A stretch of 64,000 nt of DNA from positions 54,303 to 118,302 of the forward strand of contig CAXBLU010000013.1 in NCBI GenBank assembly GCA_963976815.1. Reading direction: 5' to 3'. Position numbers and translations under genes: made by a program. Below the pieces are notes generated by a model, which was not told the DNA's origin, made no database searches, and worked only from the letters and a program-made list of their open reading frames with translations. Below are positions 50,630 through 60,388 of the stretch, in pieces. Source of the stretch: JAHRVQ01 sp963976815 (lineage in GTDB: Bacteria > Pseudomonadota > Gammaproteobacteria > Pseudomonadales > Azotimanducaceae). Position 1 is the first letter of the stretch; each line of letters opens with the position of its first letter.

Positions 50630-52993
50630 ATGCAAACCAAACTCCATGGATTTATCCTGACCAGACAGTGGCGTGAGCGGATCAATGGTCAATCGCTTAT
50701 CTATTGGTTGGCGACGGATAATGGTCCGTTAAAGATAGAAATCGAGAATGTAGAATCTGTCTGTTTTGTTGCTGAAACCGATAAAGCGAGGGTCGAGCCA
50801 GTCTTAAAGGCGATTGGCGGCTGCCGTATCGCTGAAGTGCAGCTGCGGGACTTTAATCAGGTTCCGGTGCTTGCCTGCTATTTCTCGTCACAGAAACAGC
50901 TAAACGTTGCCAAAGCCCGGCTAGATGGCAAGGTGGTCTTGTATGAGGCTGATCTTCGACCAACAGATCGATACTTAATGGAGCGGTTTATTCAAGCCGA
51001 GGTTCGAGTGAGCGGTGTGATTGAAACACAAGCGAGTCACCAAATTTGCTTTAACCCGATTATGCAACCGGCACAGTTTGAGCCTGAACTACGGGTAGCG
51101 TCACTCGATATTGAAACTTCTTACACGGAAAATATCCTCTATTCCATTGCGGTCAGTCTGAAGAATCCCGATGTAGATAAAGTTTTTATGATCGGAGAGG
51201 AACAAGCGGCGTCTGGCTATCTCGAATTCTGTGCAGACGAACGTGCGCTGCTTAATCGCTTCCTCGAGTGGTTCGCAATTGAGGACCCCGATGTGATTAT
51301 CGGTTGGAGCGTGGTCGCCTTTGACCTGGATTTCCTGCAGCGTCGTTGCGACTACTACGGCATAAAATTGACCCTTGGTCGGATGGGGGAAATTGTTTCC
51401 TGGCGAACAGCGAATCAGAATACTGGAAGAAAATATGCGTTGCTTGCGGGTCGAGTTGTATTAGACGGTATTGAGCTGTTACGAACCGCCACCTACCAAT
51501 TTGAAAGTTTCTCTTTGGAAAATGTTTCCCGGGAACTGCTAGGGCGTGGAAAACTTATTCATGATGTGGACGCGCGTGGTGCAGAAATTCAAAACCTCTT
51601 TAGAGACGATAAGCATCAGCTAGCTGCCTACAATCTCGAAGACTGTAAGCTGGTGCACGATATATTTGCCGCCACCGAACTTCTGGATTTTGCGTTACAG
51701 CGCAGTCGATTGACGGGTTTGGACGTAGACCGGGCTGGCGGTTCCGTTGCAGCTTTTGATTTTTTGTATTTGCCCAAGTTGCACCGTATGGGGTACGTGG
51801 CCCCCGTTGTGCTTGAAGGAAGTGGTGGCGGTAGTCCCGGAGGCTTTGTACTGGAGTCGCTCCCCGGCATTTATACGGATGTGATTGTGCTCGATTTTAA
51901 AAGTCTGTATCCGAGCATTATCCGCACCTTCAATGTGGACCCGCTGGCGATGGTTGAGAGTCGCAATGAGTTGAATCCAATTCCCGGATTCGATGGCGCC
52001 GAGTTCTCCCGGCAGAAAGTGATTCTTCCAGAGCTGATTAAAAGTCTGTGGGCGGCAAGGGATGAGGCGAAGAGTTTGAAGCGGGCGGCGGTCTCACAGG
52101 CGATAAAAATTATTATGAATTCATTCTATGGGGTGCTTGGAACACCGGGATGTCGGTTTTTTGATACCAGGTTGGTTAGCTCCATTACCCGCAGAGGCCA
52201 TGAGATTCTGCAAACCACCCGGGACCTAATTGAGGCAAGAGGCTACCGGGTCATATACGGGGATACGGATTCTGTATTTGTTCTGATAGGAGAGCAAGCC
52301 GGTACTTCCGTCGAGAATTCTTCCGTCGACATTGTAGGGCAGGAACTTACCGCTTATCTCAATAGTTGGTGGCGCGAACATTTGTCGGATCACTATTCTG
52401 TTCAAAGTTGTCTGGAAGTTGAATATGAGACTCACTTCGAAAAGTTTTTGATGCCCAGGATTAGGGGTTCTGAAAAAGGTAGCAAGAAGCGATATGCAGG
52501 GGTCGTGAAGGATGGGGGCCAGCATCGACTTGTCTTTAAAGGACTTGAAACGGTACGGAGTGACTGGAGTCCGCTCGCAAGGGAATTTCAGAAGGTGCTT
52601 TATCAAAAAATATTTTTTGGCGAACCCTACCTTGAATACATTTTAGATCAGGTGGCGTCTGTTAAAACCGTTGAGCTAAACAAGTTGGTATTGCGCAAAC
52701 GTATTCGTCGACAATTAGTAGATTATCAAAAGAATGTGCCGCCCCATGTTCGGGCCGCCAGGCTTGCGGATCAAATTAGGGAAACCAGGGGGTTGCCGAA
52801 GCTCTATCAGACCGGTGGTTGGATTGAGTATGTGATAACAATTCAGGGCGCGGAACCCCTCGCCTATGTTGCATCACCGATTGATCACGAGTTCTATATC
52901 GAGCGACAGTTGGCGCCGGTTGCTGACGCCATACTGTGCTTTTTGGACACATCTTTGTCCCAGATACTCGACAAACAACTTGCGTTATTTTAG
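50630..52993 (+). CDS. polB: DNA polymerase II (family B)
   Basis: Repair and translesion polymerase with proofreading, SOS-induced in E. coli. The 787 aa match E. coli length (783). Exonuclease motifs DIETS (about 161) and WSVVAFDLDFLQRR precede polymerase motifs A DFKSLYPSI (about 423), B KIIMNSFYGVLGT and C YGDTDS (543-548). The frame opens at ATG 50597; ATG 50630 gives MQTKLHGFILTRQW, aligned with relatives, and is chosen. No obvious LexA box was found just upstream. Its end overlaps the converging kinase gene by 9 bases. Confidence 0.95.
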   Translation: MQTKLHGFILTRQWRERINGQSLIYWLATDNGPLKIEIENVESVCFVAETDKARVEPVLKAIGGCRIAEVQLRDFNQVPVLACYFSSQKQLNVAKARLDGKVVLYEADLRPTDRYLMERFIQAEVRVSGVIETQASHQICFNPIMQPAQFEPELRVASLDIETSYTENILYSIAVSLKNPDVDKVFMIGEEQAASGYLEFCADERALLNRFLEWFAIEDPDVIIGWSVVAFDLDFLQRRCDYYGIKLTLGRMGEIVSWRTANQNTGRKYALLAGRVVLDGIELLRTATYQFESFSLENVSRELLGRGKLIHDVDARGAEIQNLFRDDKHQLAAYNLEDCKLVHDIFAATELLDFALQRSRLTGLDVDRAGGSVAAFDFLYLPKLHRMGYVAPVVLEGSGGGSPGGFVLESLPGIYTDVIVLDFKSLYPSIIRTFNVDPLAMVESRNELNPIPGFDGAEFSRQKVILPELIKSLWAARDEAKSLKRAAVSQAIKIIMNSFYGVLGTPGCRFFDTRLVSSITRRGHEILQTTRDLIEARGYRVIYGDTDSVFVLIGEQAGTSVENSSVDIVGQELTAYLNSWWREHLSDHYSVQSCLEVEYETHFEKFLMPRIRGSEKGSKKRYAGVVKDGGQHRLVFKGLETVRSDWSPLAREFQKVLYQKIFFGEPYLEYILDQVASVKTVELNKLVLRKRIRRQLVDYQKNVPPHVRAARLADQIRETRGLPKLYQTGGWIEYVITIQGAEPLAYVASPIDHEFYIERQLAPVADAILCFLDTSLSQILDKQLALF

Positions 52994-53974
52994 CGCCTGG
53001 ATTTCAGCCATCGTCAGCCGTGCGCCGAACTGAGAAACAAGCTTGGCCGCAACCCGATTGGCTAAGGTAGCCGCTGCTTCAAATGATTGACCCTGGTTAA
53101 TTGCTGCAAGGAATGCTCCCGCAAAAATATCACCGGCTCCGGTTGTATCGACTGCTTTGGTTGCCGTTCCTGCAACCTGTGACTCGACTTTGCCATCCCA
53201 GGTCATGGCCCCATCTTTTCCGCGGGTCATAACTGCCATTTTGCTTACGGTCTTTAATTTACCGAATGCTTCTATTGGCGTTTCACTTGCTGTCCAGATC
53301 ATGGCCTCTTCCTCATTACAAAAAATGAGGTCTATGCCATGTTCCGCAAATTCATCAAAGGCGGCTTTAAAGTGCTCGACAATGGCTGGGTCTGATAGGG
53401 TCAAACTGACCTTCACGCCGGCGGCTTTTGCAACATCCTGGGCGCGTCTCGCTGCGGCCATAGCGGTAGGCGAAGTGACCAGATAACCTTCAATATAAAG
53501 ATAGTTGGAGTTTTTTAAGGCTTCCTCGTTGAGTTCAGCCACGGATAGGTTTTCACTAATCCCCAGGTGAGTTGTCATGCTGCGTTCAGCATCGGAGGTG
53601 ACCATTGAAATACATTGTCCGGAGTCACCGGCTTCTCGGCCACTATCCAGATTTGTTGTCACTCCAGCGGCTTTTAAATCGCCCATAAAGAAGTCGCCGG
53701 TTGCGTCATTCGCCACCTTGCAGCTGTAGAAGCTGCTGGCATTTAGCTGAGCGATGGCGACCATCGTGTTTGCTGCAGAACCTCCGCCACATTGCTCAAC
53801 GGCTTTGTGATTGTGTTTTTTTTCGAGTAAGTGAATGAGTTCGTGGCGTCGCTCTGCGTCGATCAACGTCATGACGCCCTTTTCTAATCCTGCTTCTTCC
53901 AGGAAGGCTTCGGTGACTTCGTATTCTGTATCGACCAGTGCATTGCCGATGCCGTACACATCAAATTGACTCAT
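52985..53974 (-). CDS. PfkB-family sugar/nucleoside kinase (adenosine kinase-like)
   Basis: Ribokinase-fold kinase of 329 aa with the N-terminal signature GGGSAANTMVAIAQL and the C-terminal DTTGAGDIFAGAFLAA anion hole and catalytic Asp. Homologues are often annotated adenosine kinase; the substrate is not provable from sequence. GGAG lies 6 bases ahead of ATG 53974. It follows hemL by 11 bases on the same strand, so the two may be cotranscribed. Confidence 0.87.
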   Translation of the reverse strand: MSQFDVYGIGNALVDTEYEVTEAFLEEAGLEKGVMTLIDAERRHELIHLLEKKHNHKAVEQCGGGSAANTMVAIAQLNASSFYSCKVANDATGDFFMGDLKAAGVTTNLDSGREAGDSGQCISMVTSDAERSMTTHLGISENLSVAELNEEALKNSNYLYIEGYLVTSPTAMAAARRAQDVAKAAGVKVSLTLSDPAIVEHFKAAFDEFAEHGIDLIFCNEEEAMIWTASETPIEAFGKLKTVSKMAVMTRGKDGAMTWDGKVESQVAGTATKAVDTTGAGDIFAGAFLAAINQGQSFEAAATLANRVAAKLVSQFGARLTMAEIQALK

Positions 53975-53985
53975 TGGGACTCCGT

Positions 53986-55269
53986 TTAAAGTATGTTTTG
54001 AAAAGTGGTTTTTGCCGCTGCCAGTGTCTGTTCAATTTCAGCGCTACCGTGGGCGCTAGAAATGAAGCCGGCTTCGAAGGGCGAGGGAGCAAGGTTGATG
54101 CCTTCTTTAAGCATGCCGTTGAAGAATTGATTGAACAGCTCAGTATCTGCCCCCATCACTTGATCAAAGTTCGTGACCGGATCAGCATTTGTGAAAAAGA
54201 AACCAAACATTCCGCCCACCTGATTGGTGCTGAAGGGAACCTCGAATTCGGCCGCAACCTCTCGAAGTCCGGCAACCAGCTGCGCCGCACTTTGATTTAG
54301 CTTTGTATAGAAACCGGGTGCTTCGATGAGTTCGAGGGTTGCCAAACCCGCCGTCATTGCAATTGGATTGCCCGATAACGTACCGGCTTGATATACGCCG
54401 CCCAGGGGAGCGACCACGGACATGATTTCACGCTTACCGCCAAAAGCGCCTACTGGCATGCCTCCGCCGATGACTTTACCCAGGGTTGTGAGATCTGGTT
54501 TGACGTTATAGAAGTTCTGGGCGCCGCCAAGGTCAACTCGAAATCCTGTCATCACCTCATCAAATATCAAGACAATGCCATGTTCGTCACAGGCTGCTCG
54601 TAAACATTGGAGGAATCCGTCAACCGGGGGTACGCAACCCATGTTACCGGCAACGGGTTCAACGATAATTGCCGCGACATCGGAGCCTAGCTCAGATACT
54701 GCTTGCTTGACTGCGGCTATGTCATTGTAAGGAAGTGTAAGGGTGTGCTGTGCAACACTTGCGGGTACACCCAGAGAATCGGGTTCCCCAAGAGTCAGGG
54801 CGCCAGAACCTGCTTTAACCAGCAGTCCATCACTGTGGCCATGATAGCACCCTTCAAACTTAATGATCTTGTCTCGGCCGGTGTATCCCCGTGCGACTCG
54901 AATAGCACTCATAGTTGCCTCGGTACCGGAGCTGACCATTCGGAGCATTTCCATGCTGGGCATGTGCTGTTGGACTTTAGTTGCCAGAACCGTTTCGATT
55001 TCTGTTGGTGCACCAAAAGACAAACCATTTGCCAGCGCTTCACTTATTTTTTTTAGCACTTCTGGGTGTGCGTGGCCCGTGATCATGGGGCCCCAGGAGC
55101 CCACGTAGTCGATGTAGCGATTGTCATCAACATCGGTCAAATAGGCACCGCTCGCCTGTTTTATAAAAAGCGGTTGTCCGCCCACGCGTTGAAAGGCACG
55201 CACTGGAGAGTTGACGCCGCCGGGTAATATTTGTTGCGCGTCTTGAAACAAGCTTGAAGAACGAGACAT
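53986..55269 (-). CDS. hemL: Glutamate-1-semialdehyde 2,1-aminomutase
   Basis: PLP enzyme making 5-aminolevulinate in the C5 haem pathway. The 427 aa show LPGGVNSPVRAF, GTEATMSAIRVARGYTGRDKI and the PLP lysine in LGKVIGGGMPVGAFGG (about residue 265), all family hallmarks. Start ATG 55269. Upstream on the same strand, 88 bases away, is the ClC gene; downstream is the PfkB kinase. Confidence 0.97.
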   Translation of the reverse strand: MSRSSSLFQDAQQILPGGVNSPVRAFQRVGGQPLFIKQASGAYLTDVDDNRYIDYVGSWGPMITGHAHPEVLKKISEALANGLSFGAPTEIETVLATKVQQHMPSMEMLRMVSSGTEATMSAIRVARGYTGRDKIIKFEGCYHGHSDGLLVKAGSGALTLGEPDSLGVPASVAQHTLTLPYNDIAAVKQAVSELGSDVAAIIVEPVAGNMGCVPPVDGFLQCLRAACDEHGIVLIFDEVMTGFRVDLGGAQNFYNVKPDLTTLGKVIGGGMPVGAFGGKREIMSVVAPLGGVYQAGTLSGNPIAMTAGLATLELIEAPGFYTKLNQSAAQLVAGLREVAAEFEVPFSTNQVGGMFGFFFTNADPVTNFDQVMGADTELFNQFFNGMLKEGINLAPSPFEAGFISSAHGSAEIEQTLAAAKTTFQNIL

Positions 55270-55357
55270 AGGTGTTGGTTATGAGGGATAAGGGAGCGCA
55301 TTCAATCATTCATGGCCGATTGATTCAAATCGAAGTGAAGAATTATTGGGTCAATGG

Positions 55358-57091
55358 TTAAGCCTGGTAGTAGGTTTCGATATCGTGTCGGGTAATGATT
55401 CCGACCACCGAATCAATCATAGGAGCGCTGATTCGGTTGACATACAAACTCTCGTGCCCCGTTTCGTTCATCACATCCAGAGCTTCTTTTAAGGTCGCCT
55501 GTAACATGATGGAACTCACATCCTTTCGCGTTGCGGGAATCTCTTTCAAATGGATGGATTCTGGCTTTTGAGTGTCCAGGAAAGCCATGACATCAACCGT
55601 GGGCAAAATAAAGCCGGGCGTCCGCTCTTTAACGTCAACCAGTAGCCAGGTTGGCTTTTGACTGATTACATTGCGAGCCGTCTCCATATCTAGCTCTAAC
55701 GACACTCGCTCAAAACTACGGGACATAATAGAGGCTACAGAGGCTCGATTCAGGGTCATGCTCAGGGGATTCTGTCGATGTTCAATCCCCAGGTATTCCA
55801 TCTGGGTAATAAATATCGATTTGATGCCGAATAGCTGACTTGCGGTTAGATTCGCAATGATGATCACCATCATCGCCGGCAGCGCGACTTCTGTATTCTG
55901 AGTTAACTCGATTACCGCCAGTAGTGCAGCCAAAGGTGCCTGCAGAACCGCTCCCATCATCGCACCCATGCCGATAACCACATAAAACCCAGGCGAAGAA
56001 GCCAGGTTGGGATAGAAGTAAGCGCCGGCGTAGCCGAGTACTCCGCCAGCGGTGGCGCCAATAAAAAGTGTTGGTCCAATCACCCCGACCGGTAAGCCCA
56101 TCGCAATTGTGGCGGAAGTTGCGATCACCTTTACGGCACAGATTAGAATGAGCAACTCGAGAATAACCTCACCATTGAGAGCGAGATTGACGGTGTCGTA
56201 GCCCATTCCGAGGATCTGCGGACAGAGTATTCCAAGCAGTCCAGTAACAGCTCCAATAGCGATAAATCGGATCCAGTATTGAGGCGGGGAAAGTTTGTAT
56301 AAATATTCGGTCAAGCGAACAAATGCAGCGCCAATAGCGCCCAGGGCAATGCCCTCGAGAATCAGAAATGGGATGTCCCGAATACCCCCCATAACAATAT
56401 CGGGGGGTAAAACGTAAACTGAAACTGAGCCGTACACCAATTGATTCACCAGGGTTGCGGTGACCGCAGCGAGAATCACAGGGATAAAACCTGCAATGGT
56501 GTACTCCATTAGGATGACTTCCATGGAGAAAATCACCCCGGCTAACGGTGTGTTGAATGAGGCTGAAATGGCGGCCGCGGCACCACAGCCAACCAGAATT
56601 CGAATGCTGTTATTGGGCAGTTTTAGCGCCTGGCCCAGGAGACTGCTACCGGCAGCGCCTAGATGGACAGCTGGACCTTCTCGACCTCCGGAAAAACCAC
56701 TACCGAGGGCAATTACGCCGCCGAGGAACTGGGTCAAGGTATTACGCCAGGGTAGATACCCCTGATGCCGGGCGAGTCGTTGCAAGACGTGAATAACGCC
56801 AACTCGATGGCTGTCATTGTCGAGTAAACGAAATAATACTGCCAGAATTAGGCCGCCGAGCAGAGGCAGTAGGAATATTGACATCGTGCTAAGGGATTCG
56901 AAATCCTCCGGGTCATCTGACAGTACTTCTCCCATCGGGAATTCCACCAGGGCGCGGAATGCCACCATCATAAGGCCCGTAACGAGGCCTGCGGCAATGC
57001 CTAAAACGGCAAACTGGGGCAGCGAGTCGATTGATGCTAGAGCGCGGCGAAAGCCTCTAATGGTATATTTGGCCGGAAGGTGTCGGGGCAC
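55358..57091 (-). CDS. Divergent ClC-family chloride channel/antiporter with CBS domain
   Basis: Membrane protein of 577 aa with about 10-12 hydrophobic helices and a cytoplasmic CBS region (about 455-577, ending VVGIITRHDIETYYQA). The motif GREGPAVHLGAAGSS keeps the gating Glu of ClC antiporters. The selectivity-filter motif, GSGIP in E. coli ClcA, aligns to RVGVIH here, replacing the central Ser, and the third motif is GVIGPTLFIGA instead of GxFxP. The ion and mode (channel or antiporter) are therefore uncertain. Start is GTG 57091; divergent from the DUF6776 gene. Confidence 0.85.
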   Translation of the reverse strand: MPRHLPAKYTIRGFRRALASIDSLPQFAVLGIAAGLVTGLMMVAFRALVEFPMGEVLSDDPEDFESLSTMSIFLLPLLGGLILAVLFRLLDNDSHRVGVIHVLQRLARHQGYLPWRNTLTQFLGGVIALGSGFSGGREGPAVHLGAAGSSLLGQALKLPNNSIRILVGCGAAAAISASFNTPLAGVIFSMEVILMEYTIAGFIPVILAAVTATLVNQLVYGSVSVYVLPPDIVMGGIRDIPFLILEGIALGAIGAAFVRLTEYLYKLSPPQYWIRFIAIGAVTGLLGILCPQILGMGYDTVNLALNGEVILELLILICAVKVIATSATIAMGLPVGVIGPTLFIGATAGGVLGYAGAYFYPNLASSPGFYVVIGMGAMMGAVLQAPLAALLAVIELTQNTEVALPAMMVIIIANLTASQLFGIKSIFITQMEYLGIEHRQNPLSMTLNRASVASIMSRSFERVSLELDMETARNVISQKPTWLLVDVKERTPGFILPTVDVMAFLDTQKPESIHLKEIPATRKDVSSIMLQATLKEALDVMNETGHESLYVNRISAPMIDSVVGIITRHDIETYYQA

Positions 57092-57232
57092 AGTCTTGAA
57101 TTCTTATTCTGCAGTGCATCAGAATAGGCGATGGGTGGCTAAATATCGATAGCTAATAGCCTGCTTGTTTAGGGAGAATTTCTGCTAAGCTGAAAGCCCT
57201 CTTGGAAATGTTAGTTCAAAAGGAGTTGGCGA

Positions 57233-57970
57233 TTGGTCGCTGTTAAAGGCAGTAAACAACATCAAATGGTTGTAGTTCCCCACCGCCCCTATTATAAGGC
57301 GCTGGTCTTTATGCTCTGGCTCATAGCTGTGGTGGCACTGTGCTGGCTGACGTTTCGCTATGGCCTGGACGAAGGCATTGCGACTCGATTTGAAGTCGTT
57401 CAGGAGCGTGAGGAACTACGCAAACAATTGTCCGGAACTGCGCTTTTGATCACGGAAATGCGCCAGGAAATCGCTACCCTTAAGCTAGGTGAAGAAGTTG
57501 ATACCAAGGCAACAGAAGAGGTGCGTGCTACGGTCGAATCTTTGCAAAGCGACATTGCGGAACTCAATGAGGAAATCCGTTTCTACAAGGGGGTCATGAT
57601 TCCAAATGCGGAAAGCAAAGGCTTGCGCATCGAAAGAATGAATTTAACACCCATTGCTGATACCGGTCGCTATAGCTATAGCCTACTCTTGACCCAGGTG
57701 GTCGATAAGCATGATTACGTACAAGGAGGCGTTGAGATTAGCCTTGTTGGTAAGCAGGGAGCCGAGACTAAGGAGCTAAGCCTTAGTAATCTCAGCACCG
57801 AAAGCAAAAGTGCGGAGCGATTTCGCTTCCGCTATTTTCAAACTATAGATGGTGAACTCGAAATCCCGAACGGTTTCGAGCCTGAAGCAGTGATGGTTGT
57901 TGCTCAGTCTTCAGGCAATCGCGCTCAACGTTTAGAGAAGCGTTTTGAGTGGCAAAGGGTAGGAGGATAA
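57233..57970 (+). CDS. DUF6776 family membrane protein
   Basis: Uncharacterised 245-aa protein: a short cytoplasmic N-terminus, one TM helix (about 25-43, LVFMLWLIAVVALCWLTF), a coiled coil (about 55-120, rich in Glu/Leu) and a C-terminal beta domain (about 130-240). It precedes the bactofilin gene by 4 bases and matches the gene near erpA in Pseudomonas. A role with bactofilin in envelope organisation is only an inference. The start is TTG 57233 with AAGGAG at 57220-57225. Confidence 0.8.
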   Translation: MVAVKGSKQHQMVVVPHRPYYKALVFMLWLIAVVALCWLTFRYGLDEGIATRFEVVQEREELRKQLSGTALLITEMRQEIATLKLGEEVDTKATEEVRATVESLQSDIAELNEEIRFYKGVMIPNAESKGLRIERMNLTPIADTGRYSYSLLLTQVVDKHDYVQGGVEISLVGKQGAETKELSLSNLSTESKSAERFRFRYFQTIDGELEIPNGFEPEAVMVVAQSSGNRAQRLEKRFEWQRVGG

Positions 57971-57974
57971 GCCC

Positions 57975-58412
57975 ATGTTTAACAAAACCGGCGGAGAGTC
58001 GGGCATTACGTTGATCGCTAACAACTGTGAGGTGTCTGGAGACTTACACTTCAGTGATCAGTTGCAAATTAACGGTACGGTAAAAGGCAACATCTATGCG
58101 GTTGAGGGCTCAAAAGCGGTCATTACCGTGAGTGAGAAAGGTCGAGTGAAAGGCGAAATCCGCGTGCCGAATGTGATCATCAACGGCAAAGTATACGGCG
58201 ACGTACACTCTGACAAGCACATCGAATTGGCAGCAAAAGCTGAAATCAAAGGTAACGTCTATTACAACTTAATCGAGATGGTGATGGGTAGTCGAGTCGA
58301 TGGTAATCTGGTGCATACTCGCAAAGACGGCAAGCGGGAGGCGACCTCTGTTCCGCCAGATGTCGACAAAGGGACGCCCAAGGTGGCGCCTGTCGCCACT
58401 AAATCAGCTTAG
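57975..58412 (+). CDS. Bactofilin
   Basis: Polymer-forming cytoskeletal protein (BacA/CcmA family) of 145 aa. The right-handed beta-helix core shows repeated G-x-hydrophobic rungs (VSGDLHFSDQLQINGTVKGNI, VIINGKVYGDVHSDKHIEL, listed as two segments), with short disordered ends. Bactofilins scaffold peptidoglycan enzymes and help cell shape; the M23 peptidase gene nearby is a suggestive partner. AGGAGG precedes ATG 57975 at good distance. Coupled to the upstream DUF6776 gene. Confidence 0.92.
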   Translation: MFNKTGGESGITLIANNCEVSGDLHFSDQLQINGTVKGNIYAVEGSKAVITVSEKGRVKGEIRVPNVIINGKVYGDVHSDKHIELAAKAEIKGNVYYNLIEMVMGSRVDGNLVHTRKDGKREATSVPPDVDKGTPKVAPVATKSA

Positions 58413-58481
58413 GCACAAGCAAAGCATAAAATCTTCTTAAACTAACCTTGAAATTCGGCTGGATTGCCTCATTCTATACAC

Positions 58482-58838
58482 ATGTCTGACACGCCTACAC
58501 AATTTACCCCCCTCGGAATGGTCTTTAGCGACGGTGCTGCGCGGAAGGTGAAGTCCCTCGTTGATGAGGAAGACAATAGCGAGCTGATGTTACGGGTGTT
58601 CGTGACGGGAGGTGGCTGCTCAGGATTTGAGTACGGCTTTACCTTCGACGAAGATCTAGAAGATGATGACACGACCATCGAGAATCAAGGCGTAAAGCTA
58701 GTAGTCGATTCCTTGAGCTATCAGTACCTGGTGGGAGCTGAGGTGGATTTTAAAGAAGATCTGCAGGGCTCTAGGTTTGTCGTGACCAACCCTAATGCGG
58801 CCACTACCTGTGGTTGCGGTAACTCATTCGCCATCTGA
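58482..58838 (+). CDS. erpA: Iron-sulfur cluster insertion protein ErpA
   Basis: A-type Fe-S carrier that delivers clusters to target enzymes. The 118 aa have the three ligand cysteines at 46 (GGGCSGFEY), 110 and 112 (TTCGCGNSF). The frame opens at TTG 58464, but ATG 58482 gives MSDTPTQFTPLGMVFSDGAA and the usual length. In Pseudomonas erpA is followed by anmK and then the M23 peptidase; anmK is missing here. Its end overlaps the converging peptidase gene by 15 bases. Confidence 0.95.
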   Translation: MSDTPTQFTPLGMVFSDGAARKVKSLVDEEDNSELMLRVFVTGGGCSGFEYGFTFDEDLEDDDTTIENQGVKLVVDSLSYQYLVGAEVDFKEDLQGSRFVVTNPNAATTCGCGNSFAI

Positions 58839-60134
58839 ACTAGTAGCACTCGCGCTGGCGTATCCCCGATTCCCTGAAATTGAATCTAACTGAGCAATCA
58901 GCGTGGCGGTTGCCTGCTTAAAGACCTGTAAATTGTTAGCCCTTATTGGGTCAGCTTTGGGTAGTTTGACTGTCCTGGGGTTTCGGTGCACACCGTCGAC
59001 TAAAAACTCATAGTGTAAATGCGGCGCTGTTGCCCATCCTGTTGCCCCAACATAGCCAATTGTCTGGCCTTGTTTAACGGAGCTTCCAGCACGAATACCT
59101 TTGGCGAAGGCCGATAGATGCAGATACTTGGTTGTATATTGTTCGCCATGTTGGATGACCACATAACGACCTGATGCGCTGTTTTGCCTGGCGATAGAAA
59201 CCTTGCCGTCACCGGAGGCGAGCACCGGGGTGCCTCGATTAGCCGCATAGTCAATGCCGCGGTGGGGCATGACTTTCTTGTGAATGGGATGGAGTCGACG
59301 CAGGTTGAAGCTGGAACTTACATGGGAGAAGTGCACCGGGTCCCGCAGAAATGCCTTACGCAAACTTCTGCCTTCCGGCGTGAAGTAGTCACTTCTGCCT
59401 GATTCATCAGCGTATCGAACGGCCGTATAAGTTTTGCCGTAGTTGCTGAATTTTGCGGCCAAAATATCACCCTGGCGGATTTTCTCGCCTTCGACATATA
59501 CGTCTTCAAACAATACCGTAAAATTATCGCCCTGGCGGAGATCAAGGGCGAAGCTGATGTCCCATTGGAATACGTAGGCGAGTTTCATAATGAGGTTGTC
59601 CGACAAGCCCGCATCCTTTCCGGCGTGATAAAGGGATGGATTATCCTTCGTGATTGTTGCCGTTTTGTAATTGAGGATGACCTCGGGTTCGAGGAGTTCC
59701 CATTGGGACTCAAATCCGTTTTCACCCCGGCTGACATGTAATGTCTTAAGTCTGGTTGCCTCGTAGGCGAGGTCCTTTAACCGACCAATTTTGTCTTTGC
59801 GAATTTTAATTGCTTGGCCCGGCATTATTTTGCCGAGTACGCTGGTACTGGGTCCAAGGGAAATTACGTCGTGAAGTTCCCGGGGCGAGAGCCCTGCTTT
59901 ATCGAAAATGGATGCGAGACTATCGCCTGATCGAATTTTGAACTCCTGCCAGGGCTGTTCGGGTTCGGCGGCGGTTGCCGGTTCAGCAACAATCTCTGAC
60001 TGCTTGATAGAAAGGGAGATTGGAATTTGTTCTGTCGGCTGCTCTTCACTGTCAGGTACGGCGGACATGGCAACGACCAAAGCTAATGCGAGTAGCAGGG
60101 CAGTCGATAGATGAGATTTTGGGTATCCGGTCAT
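58824..60134 (-). CDS. M23 peptidoglycan endopeptidase with LysM-like domain
   Basis: Cell-wall hydrolase of 436 aa. An N-terminal hydrophobic anchor or signal (LSTALLLALALVVAMSAV, about 8-25) precedes a LysM-like/OapA region (IRSGDSLASIFDKAGLS, about 68-120), a beta domain, and a C-terminal M23 metallopeptidase with zinc ligands in PHRGIDYAA (HxxxD) and HLHYEF (HxH). It likely cleaves peptide cross-links in the periplasm, like MepM/YebA. Divergent from tyrS across a 254-base gap. Confidence 0.94.
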   Translation of the reverse strand: MTGYPKSHLSTALLLALALVVAMSAVPDSEEQPTEQIPISLSIKQSEIVAEPATAAEPEQPWQEFKIRSGDSLASIFDKAGLSPRELHDVISLGPSTSVLGKIMPGQAIKIRKDKIGRLKDLAYEATRLKTLHVSRGENGFESQWELLEPEVILNYKTATITKDNPSLYHAGKDAGLSDNLIMKLAYVFQWDISFALDLRQGDNFTVLFEDVYVEGEKIRQGDILAAKFSNYGKTYTAVRYADESGRSDYFTPEGRSLRKAFLRDPVHFSHVSSSFNLRRLHPIHKKVMPHRGIDYAANRGTPVLASGDGKVSIARQNSASGRYVVIQHGEQYTTKYLHLSAFAKGIRAGSSVKQGQTIGYVGATGWATAPHLHYEFLVDGVHRNPRTVKLPKADPIRANNLQVFKQATATLIAQLDSISGNRGYASASATSSDGE

Positions 60135-60294
60135 AAAGCAGTGAGCTATTATTGTTGTTGATTGTTAAGAAGTGTCGCTAACTATATAAAATATATAGGT
60201 TTAGTGGAAGAGTTATTCTTCCATGGCTTGATGACTAGTTTCGGCTTCGCTTTGAAATCTAGCCGACTTCCTGTATTTTTGCGCGTCCCTGACA

Positions 60295-60357
60295 CCATCT
60301 AACGTGAAAAACGCGGGAGCGAGAGGTTACATATACCGTGACCTCTGCACAAGATGG
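60295..60357 (+). other. Nested hairpin in the tyrS leader
   Basis: CCATCT (60295-60300) pairs with AGATGG (60352-60357), enclosing AGAGGTTAC (60322-60330) paired with GTGACCTCT (60338-60346, one G-U). A separate stem TCGGCT (60241-60246)/AGCCGA (60261-60266) lies upstream. It ends 31 bases before tyrS and might regulate it; it is not a recognisable T-box. Confidence 0.45.
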
Positions 60358-60388
60358 CTTCAGACAATGATGATGTACAGGTGGATGT

